From contig JAHREC010000029.1 in assembly GCA_020081605.1 (NCBI GenBank), forward strand, positions 62,001-126,000: DNA of 64,000 nt, read 5' to 3'. The translations under genes were made by a program, and so were the position numbers. Under the pieces are notes generated by a model. The model was not told the DNA's origin. It ran no database searches and saw only the letters and a program-made list of their open reading frames with translations. The stretch is from Albifimbria verrucaria. Its lineage: Eukaryota; Ascomycota; Sordariomycetes; Hypocreales; Stachybotryaceae. This document shows positions 21,404 through 30,476 of the stretch, one piece after another (within the stretch, counting starts at the first letter, position 1; each line of letters begins with the position of its first letter).

Positions 21404-21991
21404 ATGCTTGATTCTCCCTTACCTAGCCTCGACGAGGTACTACTCAATGCATCACCGCCGCCATGGACTCTAGATTCCTTCGCTTCTTACTTATCAAGGA
21501 GGTATTGTCTAGAATTATTGGAGTTCAACCTAGACGTTAAGAAATACACGGCTTCGTATGATGAGCTCATAAAAACCACTGCACGATCGCAGCAAGGACA
21601 GTGTCATCTATCTGCCTTGTGGGAAGAACTAATGCAAACTTATATTGTTCATCGGGTTCCGCGGGAACTCAATATTTCTCACCGTATACGTGATCATATG
21701 CTGCTGTCTTCGGGTAGCAGTATTCTTGCGAACCCGCATCCCTCTGAACTTTACGATGCAGACCAATGCGTCCTCGAGCTCTTGGATGGCCCGCTCTTTA
21801 CCCAGTTTCTCGAATCGGCTGCATCAACGATGCACCACAAGACGCCACGAGAAGCACAGTCGACTTTCCACCTCATCTGGTCACGACTCTTCGCAACACT
21901 CTCCTTCAATATGCACAAGATATGTCGGTGCACGACTAGTACGACCGAACTCGACATTGACGACTTTGCGATTTCGACCCCTCCTTCATGA
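21404..21991 (+). CDS. RGS-domain protein (regulator of G-protein signalling)
   Basis: A single exon of 195 residues from an ATG in cttaaag-like context (taaagatgc). PSLDEVLLNASPPPWTLDSF, then LSRRYCLELLEFNLDVKKY, LWEELMQTYIVHRVPREL and GPLFTQFLESAAS form a complete RGS domain, about residues 8-145, with the fungal-type N-terminal extension LPSLxEVLxxxxPPPxTL. Such proteins accelerate GTP hydrolysis by G-alpha subunits and damp signalling for growth or sporulation. Fungal members of this layout usually continue with membrane segments or a longer tail; here the frame ends about 50 residues after the domain (DIDDFAISTPPS), so it is short or has lost a downstream exon. Confidence 0.8.
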   Translation: MLDSPLPSLDEVLLNASPPPWTLDSFASYLSRRYCLELLEFNLDVKKYTASYDELIKTTARSQQGQCHLSALWEELMQTYIVHRVPRELNISHRIRDHMLLSSGSSILANPHPSELYDADQCVLELLDGPLFTQFLESAASTMHHKTPREAQSTFHLIWSRLFATLSFNMHKICRCTTSTTELDIDDFAISTPPS

Positions 21992-22551
21992 TCCGTTGCC
22001 ATTTCCGCATCAGACCATTGATTCTGTTAGTGCATTCCAAGAGCTTCGACAGTTTGTTTTACTGGTATCACAACCTCACAAAGGAAGAGATCGACAAGAA
22101 GGTAGTCTTGCGCTGTTGCAACCTCAGAGGAGCATAATATCGAAGTGTATTCGAAGGCGGTCATCTTTCTTCATGACGCGTGGCACGAATGCGGAATCAC
22201 AAAGTACTGTAATTCAAACCTCTGGATTAGTTAACGCTCATAAGTGTGGATATTGCATTTTGGCGTCATTACTATCAAAACAGGTCAATGGGTGGCAGGT
22301 GCCAATAATAGGGCCCCGCTTCTGCATATTCCACATTAGCCACTAGGGCTGCTTGCTCCTTGGATTAGCGCTAACCCCACAGACGGTATACACCACTGTT
22401 GGACGAACTACGGCACCTTTAGTATCCGCTGACAAGGAAGAAATGGTTGATCATCAGGATCGGTTTAATTTTGGTTTCCAAAGAGTGAAGTTCTGCATAT
22501 AATTGGCTAGTTAGTTATAGCGTAGCACACCCGATGCGCCCACAAGGCGCC

Positions 22552-22597
<46 letters not shown>

Positions 22598-23561
22598 CGC
22601 TCACAACGGTACAGCTCTCGAAACCTAAAAGACTTGCTAAGGTCAGTCACCAGGAGTTCGTATTTGATACTGCAGGCAACTAATGTACGCCAGTGGTAAA
22701 TTTTATGGAAAAATTCGAAGGACAGCATACGCCAACCGCGCCACCAGGGTTTCCGTAGTAGATGGGAAACTGATGGAGATCAGAAGCGCGGAAGATATCC
22801 GTAGCAAGGCGGTGACATTAAAATCCCACCATAGGAAAAGACATGCCAGCCAATTCAGGTGGTTATTGGTACAGGAAGAAACCGAAGAAAAAACCAACGA
22901 AGAAAGGAGCGCTTCGCTCCGATGCTCCAACCGAATAGACGGCAATATCAGCTATTAACAATATCTCGTTGAATGTCCGAAGGCCACATAGGGATCACGA
23001 CTCCACAGCGTCTTACTCAATGTATTCGCACATAAAGATACTTAATACACTGTGCTGTCGACGACAAGTATACAATGTAGATCTTAGTAAAGTTACAAGA
23101 TGCTGGGACTTGTCTCATCAGCCAAATTACTCCCTAGTTAATGTCACTAATCCTCCCCTTGGTTTGAATGGATCAGATCTGTATCTTGTACGTAATTGTG
23201 GCTTTCAGAAATTCAATGAGACACAGTCAACAAGTCGCCCATTGGACCAGTTCCAAAATGATGAACCTCAGTCTTGCGCATGCACAGAAAGCCCTGATTC
23301 TACGCCCCCGGCAGAGAACTGGTGGGCAGAGCACCCTGCCATCAGCCCAAGGACAGTAGTGAGTGGCAGGAAACCTGAACTAATCCATTCTTGTAGTATC
23401 TACTACGTTAGCGCTAACCCTCTATTTCTGGCCACGTACCTTGGGTTATTGCGGGGGTTTACGAAAGGATGACGGCATCCGCTTCGGGTGTGTGTATAAT
23501 AGTGTGCCTCATCAACTCGTTTTCTGTTTCGACCTCCTTCTTACACACGGAATTGCAAAAT
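21992..23561. other. No gene recognised; upstream flank of the endosulfine gene
   Basis: Open frames are short. The stretch contains the CA/TA microsatellite listed separately, and 22960-23210 resembles 560-820 near the left end of the window, so part of this flank is duplicated. I see no promoter element that could be named with confidence. Confidence 0.4.
22555..22598. repeat. (AC)16-(AT)6 compound microsatellite
   Basis: About sixteen AC units run directly into about six AT units. It is the longest pure dinucleotide tract in the window. Confidence 0.9.
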
Positions 23562-24018
23562 ATGGATTCTGCCAAAAATGCGGATCACCCTACTGAGAGG
23601 GATAAGAACCTCTTACGCAAGTACGGAACGGCGATAACCAGAGGAAACCTACTCCATCATCAATTAGAGGTAGGAAAATGCATTAAGGCACTGCGAGCAG
23701 GCCAGGACCAGGCTAATTCAGCCATAATACCAGAGAAGGAAATATTTTGACTCCGGTGACTTTGCCTTGGCGCAAGTAAGTGAGCCCTCGAGTATCGGGG
23801 CCGTGGAGACTGGCAACGAACATCCCCTGCGGAGAAATATATCGCATCCCTCAGCTCCCACACCAGGCTCTAGCAATGTTGATGGTGACGCTAGTCAGGA
23901 TGTTCGGGATGAGAAACAAACCAAATCAAGCCCAGCTAGCCATCTTCGAGAGGAGGTGGCTACTCAAACTCAGTCTAAACACAGAGACTTAAAACCGGAC
24001 AACAACATTATACCATAG
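23562..24018 (+). CDS. Endosulfine (ENSA/ARPP-19/Igo family), intact copy
   Basis: Exon 1 is 23562-23669 and exon 2 is 23734-24018; a 64-nt GT-AG intron (gtagga...taccag) joins LLHHQLE to RRKYFDSGDFALAQ. The product is 130 residues. FDSGD is the invariant endosulfine motif: its Ser is phosphorylated by Greatwall-type kinase (Rim15 in yeast), after which the protein inhibits PP2A-B55 and supports quiescence or mitotic entry. Upstream LLRKYG...LL..QL fits the family helix; downstream GNEHPLRRNISH corresponds to the family segment after the motif. The usual KLP after YG is replaced by Thr-Ala-Ile. The tail is unusual (QTKSSPASHLREEVATQTQS). The reading frame has no defect, unlike the inverted copy at 2.28-2.60 kb. 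The small ORF and a Reg1-like copy follow on the same strand. Confidence 0.85.
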
Positions 24019-24223
24019 TAGATACCATCTCTAATATAACTAGTTGATTCCTGTATGAAGCGAGGTCCGAGCTTGGTCACACCATATTGCTTGCCATGTG
24101 GCATGATCGCCAAGACTTTCTGCCACAGATTTTACTGTGATTCCGATTGACTTCGTGATGCAGTCAACGTAGATTCCACAATATATCCGCGAAAATGATG
24201 CGCAGACAGTTCAATTTGCCCCA

Positions 24224-24421
24224 ATGGCCGCGCCCTTTGCCCGTACAGTGCGTCGCTATGCTAGAACGAAGCTCTTAGACCTTATTTCTTCGAATTCAAA
24301 CTATAACTATCCACAAGCACGGCCCGGAATAACCCAGACCTATTTGTCTTTCAAAGGGCAGGTGAGGCATCCTGCATTTTGCATTTTTAAGACCTCTCGA
24401 TCGTACTATTTAGTCAGTTAG
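24224..24421 (+). CDS. Small conserved ORF, copy B (unknown function)
   Basis: 65 codons beginning MAAPFARTVRRYARTK, about 200 bp downstream of the endosulfine stop. It is homologous along its length to copy A (1847-2050, minus), and a fragment recurs near 29000. Differences between A and B include many conservative changes with the frame kept open in both. The N-terminus is basic and could be a mitochondrial targeting signal. I do not know the family. Its fixed position after endosulfine in two copies suggests it was part of the ancestral duplicated segment. Confidence 0.45.
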   Translation: MAAPFARTVRRYARTKLLDLISSNSNYNYPQARPGITQTYLSFKGQVRHPAFCIFKTSRSYYLVS

Positions 24422-24742
24422 CTGTGATTTAAATATACGACTATGTACTGAGGATACTGATTATTGGCTGGCCTTAGGCTAGTGTAACAAGCTTGATAAA
24501 GCCCAAACAAGCATGATTGCCTACAGACATGAATGCGATATTGTTAAGAAAGATGCAGTGTAGTCTAATTAAGTTGCTCGTGATCGAAACGAAGGTAAGA
24601 GTTCTCAATGTGCGAGGTACTAGAAAAAGATGAAAACAAAAATACGATGATATATGATCTACAACTGCTTTACATACAGTTAACTATATCCCAGTAAGGG
24701 TGTTTGGGATCTTTTCTAGTACCATGCATGGTATGTTCTTTG

Positions 24743-26860
24743 ACACGTCGATGTCTGCTAACTTAGTCTTACCATTGCAGCCATAAACAAATAGCCTCTG
24801 TTGCGCTTCATTTGCAATAATTGAAGTAAACAACAAGGAAAAACGTGTATCAGAGCTCAGAGAAGGATACCAATAGGGACAATTGAGAATACGGAGACAA
24901 GGAGATAATAGGCATCAGAGGCGATGCCCATGCGTCATTTGACACCTCTCAATGATGTAAGTCAACCTCAAGTCTACAGCCACGCGGAATTATCTTAACC
25001 TGTAATTATGGGGGCGAGGCGATGGACACTACAAATTCAATGCCTGTTTTAACTGCTACGTCCTTCGTTGGGCCGTGAGTATTTTTTACGTCATATTCGG
25101 CCAGCAATGCCGCATTATATAGATTATCGGTTGGGAATGCTGCGCCACAGGTGGCTGGAGCTACGTAGGTCGGATGGTGCAGTCAACAAAAAATGGTGTT
25201 CAAATGCGCACCGAAAGATTTAAGACATCATGGAGTTTGACAAGAATATTTAAAAGGTTGTAAAATTGCCGAGAAAATTGCGCGCCTAAGCTTATCATTG
25301 AAAGGAATAGATCAGTGGTCCACATCTCAGCCCTATTCGAATTCTCCTTCGCCATTTGCCATATGTGACTCGGAAGAGCGCGGCCGGATGAGTGCGACCG
25401 TCACTGTGATGTCACTCTTTCTTCTTCATTCTTCCGGTAGCTATGGTGAATCCCGAAAACTCAAATCAATGATTCGGGCATGGCTTGTACATATGCCGTG
25501 GGCACAGTTCGCCTCCCTGCCTTCCTCTCCCTTTCAGACTTTCTGAGTTGCCCAGTCACAGGAAATACAAGGAGACGCAGCACAAATGCTGCCGATATGT
25601 GACATTGTGTTTACACGCCGGTCTAATTAAATTCCTGTCTCAAATCACGAACCGAACTCTTCTGCATGTTCGATGAAATCATTGCTAGACTATACTTGTC
25701 ATGTCAGCCAACGTTCACGGATTAAAGAATTATGCCAAGGACGATACAACGCGATGGACGGAGCCCCTACTTCACGTCGATTATTTCTCAAGTGAATGGA
25801 AGGAAGAGGACGTCTGCTTCTCATGGAGGTTGGTTGTATCCCAGCGAGGTACATGTGACGGAAACGCAAGGTTGGAGAATGCATCATGGCGCCTTTGGAC
25901 AAAGACGAGGCAACAGCTCCAGACCATATCATCAGAAAGCATCGACTGGTAAGTATTTCCACGAAAACCTCCAAATTATCACATGATCCTTTTTGACACA
26001 CTATAGGCTAAAATAAAACGACATAACCTGTCTCTATGGACCACTGGAGAGACCATTAGCGAACTTGCCACTATTTTCAATTTTCCCAGATGGCGTTCTT
26101 ATTCGGCCTGTCCTTAAGCGCAGCAGCTCTAGCATCATACTTCTAGGTAATACGTATACGCCATGTCCTGGTAGAATAGCTCCCAAGACTGTAAAGCCGG
26201 CTGAGGGTTCGACCTACGAGTTTCCTTTCACTGATGTTCTTCTCGAAGGCTCCTCAGCCCTAAATACAGGAAGACATATACAGTTCAATGAAACAGTCGA
26301 ACAGCGTGTAATCGTTGTCGACAGGAAACAAGTGTTCGATCAGATGAGTCATATAGCAGGCCAAGCCTTTCCAAACAGTAGATTGCCGTTGGAGGTGAGG
26401 GGTTGTCCAATCGCAATAAATTGGTGCTTACAATGAGAAGATTCGCAGGAACAGGAAGCCTCTAGTGACTGGCTTATCGAAATTACCGGACGCATTTTTA
26501 GAATCTGCAATATACGCCATCGAGGCGCAGGACTTTGCTCCCAGGAGGAATGAGGACGATAAAGTACAACTCCTATGTCAAAAGTCACGTAGAAATGAAG
26601 ACCTGAAACCAGGCAAGCCGTCTGGGGGCATGTTGGTGAGCATATTTAGGGAGCATATTGAACGCCCGGGAAATGAACGCATTGGGTTCCAGCTTCATTG
26701 TTTGAATCAGATATTCATCGGCTATTCTTCCCGTCTGCAGCAACTCTTCTGGGCCACAATAGGTCTTTTCCAAGTGGTAATAGAAGTACTGAGCAAAGCA
26801 TGGAATTCTACCCGAACTCGATGACTTCCCCATTTTCTCGACTGCGAGTGGCTTTCTTAT
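24743..26860 (+). repeat. Segmental duplication, copy 2 (partner 13431-15710)
   Basis: The counterpart of the segment around the first Reg1-like gene, in the same orientation and of similar length. It begins at gtcgatgtctgctaactta and ends after ctcgatgacttccc. It contains the broken second Reg1-like gene and the matching 5' flank, but no Ca2+-ATPase sequence to its left. Because copy 1 keeps the intact gene, copy 2 looks like the one under relaxed constraint. Confidence 0.75.
25701..26824 (+). pseudogene. Reg1-like DUF1752 protein, copy 2 (nonsense-mutated)
   Basis: Exon 1 (25701-25948) encodes DYFSSEWKEEDVCFSWRLVV and RLENASWRLWTK, parallel to copy 1, and ends in the same split Trp codon. 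After a 58-nt intron (gtaagt...actatag, 25949-26006) the frame reads Leu-Lys-stop: the TAA at 26014-26016 replaces the Ala codon of copy 1. Beyond it the frame is open and still recognisable (LYGPL, RPVLKRSSSS, GRHIQFNETVEQ) to about 26390, then diverges by further shifts with matching pieces up to about 26824. A nonsense change with an otherwise well-kept sequence points to a fairly recent pseudogene, or to a truncated 84-residue product holding only DUF1752. Confidence 0.75.
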
Positions 26861-27869
26861 ATCCTTACACGCGTGGTGCCGGGTCTGCGGATTGAAACCG
26901 CCATTCATAGATTCTGATCAATGAATTCTCTTTATGATGCCACTCGTGAGTGCAATCCATATTCCCGTTTCCAGATCCATGGCTCCTATAACGATGCTAG
27001 TCTATGCCCTATCTGATAGAATCTATCAAAGCATGCATCCTTCCCAGGCTACCTTGTTACCAGCTCTTATTATGGTCAACATAAAAGAGCCATGGGGATA
27101 TTGGTGGGAAATGGAACCGCTGAATACCAAGGCAGTAGCAAAGGGCCACAACCAAATCATGTCGGCAGCCCGAGATTCTCCATAATGTCCATAATTGTCA
27201 AATCCCTCCCACATATGACAACTTGCTCCGTTCGTCTAGCAGAACGGCTGCTTTTTCTCAGGTGTGCCCTCGATGAAACAGGAGTAACAAGCCCCGCAGT
27301 AATCGTGTGTCCCTAGGTCACTGGCTTTACAGCAATTAATACAGCAGCCATCAACAATTAGTTGAGTATCTTGGGTGGACATGTCGACTTGTAATTCTGA
27401 AACATATATGCTTAAATCAAGACAACAACTTGACAGGTGTGAGCGAAACTTCATACAGATAAGAATCGAGTTGGTACAGGAGGTGTAAGGAGGAGAACTA
27501 ATGTATTAACGACGTGTCTTATGAAGGATACGACGACCGATGGACATCCCCGGGGCTGAGTATCGTTTCCTATACACAAGTGCATTTTCAAACGTCATGT
27601 TGGGTGAGAAATACGGTGTGGCTTGACTGCGCCGCAATTGCTCGATGGATCTGAGTGACTACTGTTGATAAGTCACCCGATAATGGGTACTGGGCTATGT
27701 CCCATCCTCTTCTTCGTTCTCCTCAGCCTGCTTCCGTCCTAAATGTAGCATTCGGCGATTGTTAAGACTTTGATTAATGACACCAACCTAGTTATGTAGA
27801 GTTTTTATAATCATAAAGCATGCTCCAGAGACATTAAAATCATTATCTTCGAGCAAAACAGCTATATGG
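26861..27869. other. No gene recognised
   Basis: A minus-strand frame at 27236-27454 ends in a Cys-rich stretch (CCINCCKASDLGTHDYCGAC), but it has no paralog and no supporting structure. The rest is featureless. Confidence 0.35.
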
Positions 27870-28130
27870 GGCACGAAATGTGTTAAAAGCGGCGGGTTGG
27901 AGAATGCGTCATGACGCCTCTAAATAAAGACGAGTTAATAGCTTCAGACCACGTCGACAGAAGCATCCACTGGTATTATTGTCATGAAAAAGTACGCATA
28001 AGCAGATCAACTTTGTTGACTCAAAATATGTTGAAAGCAACAGACATGACCCATCTCTTGCGAACGATTTTCATCCCTTCCAACATTCAATCTTCTCATC
28101 CGTCACAATCCGAGCGATTTGATTGACTAA
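27870..28130 (+). pseudogene. Reg1-like DUF1752 fragment, copy 3
   Basis: Bases ggttggagaatgcgtcatga through catccactggta match the end of exon 1 of copies 1 and 2. After an intron-sized gap, aaagcaacagacatgaccca matches the start of exon 2 (the Lys-Ala-Ser-Asp-Ile-Thr region). Stops and frameshifts are dense, so it is a dead third copy. It lies 1 kb downstream of copy 2. Confidence 0.65.
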
Positions 28131-28979
28131 CTCCTGACGTGGGTTTAAAACGGGAAGGCATGTATCACAGTGGCGCACAAGCACATCGTTTAAGTCCTCA
28201 CAAGCCAGCATGCATAGTTGTTTCTAGGACCTAGCATCTACGATCATCAAAGAGCACTGGGAATATATGATTCGTCCGTTTGACCGGTGACTGAGTAGCT
28301 TGTCCACTGAATCATATAATGGGCAAACGCAGAAGTGAAGGTCTAGGAGGAAAACGATCTCGTAGAATGGCAATGAATCTAACCAGACGCTGCCGATTCA
28401 TTGGTCACGGTGTTGGTGACGTCTGAAGAAAGCAACGAGCTCACAGACAGAAACAGCTTAGATTAAAGAATTAGCCTTGCAAAGAGGATTCGTAGTATAT
28501 GTCTAGCTTCCTATGTTGGCATCTTCACGACGACTGCCCTGCCTGGACTTTGGATAGTCAACTGGGGTAATATGTTTATGATTGAAAAAGTATATTGAAT
28601 GAAATACCTAAGAAAAAGCTACGGGAATATTTCCGGATCCCTCAACGCACCGATATATTGTTTAAAAGGATGCAGTCACGTAATTACATGTGATCTTCGC
28701 ACGTCCAAAGTGATAGCTTAAACGGCTTAGAACTAGTCAAATACCATGCGGCGCAAAAGCCATTCGTCCTTGATTTACCACATATTCCAAAGCATATCTC
28801 ACGATATATTTCCAAGATACCACTCGTGCGGCCCAATTGATGGATAATCTCTTTTCCATAATGCCAACTAAGATATATCTCCGGTACGTGAACGGTGGAT
28901 CCTGAAGGATAAATCATATGCTTTCGTATTTTCTTGACTCACGACCTGTGCTATTTGATATTTGTAGCACAGCCACTTA

Positions 28980-29060
28980 TCAATAACAAGGTGTGCCACA
29001 GTACCCGCAGGCTCGGCCTGGAATAACCCAAACCTCTTGTCCAGATTCGAGACATGTCAG
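28980..29060 (+). repeat. Fragment of the small-ORF family, third copy
   Basis: gcaggctcggcctggaataa and the following bases up to gacatgtcaggcatctgac match the QARPGITQT part of copy B (24310-24370). The rest of the unit is lost. With the third Reg1-like fragment at 27.9 kb it suggests that the same segment was duplicated a third time. Confidence 0.5.
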
Positions 29061-30348
29061 GCATCTGACGCCTGGTATCTATATTATTCCGGCGATAAGA
29101 TGTATGTCCCAATGACCAATGAAGCAATGAGATCGAAGGGTAGACTCACTTTGCAGGTTGACCCCAAAGGCGTCATATAAGCCCGTAAAACTGTATCTAG
29201 CTGAAGGAACACGGAAGTTCTGTTCATTTTAGTTACTGTGATATCACGTATAGGTGAGTAGTAAGCAATCGAGAGATAAGAATGTTCAAGGTAAAAGAAG
29301 TAGACACAGCAAGTAATAGACAAGGAAAGAAGAAAGTGCCTTCAGAAGAGGGTGAAGGGGGCTTAGTATAGAGCTGTCATTTTATAATTCCCATCAGCAA
29401 TATTCCTAAGGCTGCAGAAGACTAGTTTCAAGGACAAAAGAGGACATGCAACCTCGAGCCATCATACTTCATGTATAAGCCATATACAGCTTGAAGCAGA
29501 TAAGCAGATACAAAGGTCTGAAGTCATACAGGATAGCCAGTATTGGGTTAAACTTACACTTAAGTATAACATCCAATACTTGGCGACTGTCGTGTTTTGC
29601 AGGCAAGCGACTATCGCTGCATCTGGCCTGTAACTAGCTAGCCGTCTATGTTGCCGGAAGCAAGAGTTCTGCATAGCCCAATACTAGCCACATATTGTTT
29701 CGGCAGGGAAGTAGTGGTAGGAGCGGGCAACCTCCCGACACTAGATGCACCGCTGTCATTGGATCGCCGAATCAGATGCATCCCCGAAGAGGTCGGATTG
29801 GCTTATATTTTCAGATCCGTCTTGATCCCTGTCCCCTTTTTGCCACCTGGCAAGCCTTTTACGGGACCTTAAGATTGACCATCCTACTGCTTATGCTTTT
29901 GTCTCGTAACTGCATGAGTCCTGGGGTATAGTCGTAATTATCAACAATAGCTATTGTACGTACGGTGGTCAGAGCTTAATCATGTCGTTTCAACATGTTT
30001 ATTTTCTTAGCCGTACGTGCTATGCACTTTGTTCTGCCTTGGAAACAACCAAGTTCATACAAAAGGACATCCCGTGTTTTGATGCATGCATCCTCCTTCG
30101 GTTAGAAAATGCTACCTCAATCCGCATTTACAAAGCATAATTACATAGGCATGACATGTATGAGTGAGTGCAACACCCAATCAAGGCTAGCCTTTAGACT
30201 ACGGAGGCATCTCCGGCTAACCTCCGTCCACTCCCTTAATCTTTCCTGCTTGGAGCAAACACGGTGAACCACTCGACTCTCCCTTGCCCCTGCCCCTTTT
30301 TATTATCTCCTTCCCTGTCGCTTGAGTGATAGACTAAAGAATAAAAAT

Positions 30349-30476
30349 GAAAATAAATAAATGAAAATAAATAAAAGAAAACAAATAAAAGAAAACAAAT
30401 AAAAGAAAACAAATAAAAGAAAACAAATAAAAGAAAACAAATAAAAGAAAACAAATAAAAGAAAACAAATAAAAGA
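30349..30476. repeat. 14-bp minisatellite, about nine units
   Basis: The unit is gaaaacaaataaaa. The first two units vary (gaaaataaataaat, gaaaataaataaaa) and the rest are identical. It is purine-biased on the plus strand. Low-complexity Phe/Leu frames on the minus strand across this array are artefacts of it. Confidence 0.95.

Noticed and set aside
27236..27454. Cys-rich 72-residue minus-strand frame that looked like a zinc-binding or effector peptide
   Set aside because: It has no signal peptide, no regular Cys spacing, no paralog and no ATG-proximal structure; probably chance.
30349..30476. Possible CRISPR-like array
   Set aside because: The units are contiguous 14-bp tandem repeats with no spacers, in a eukaryotic genome.
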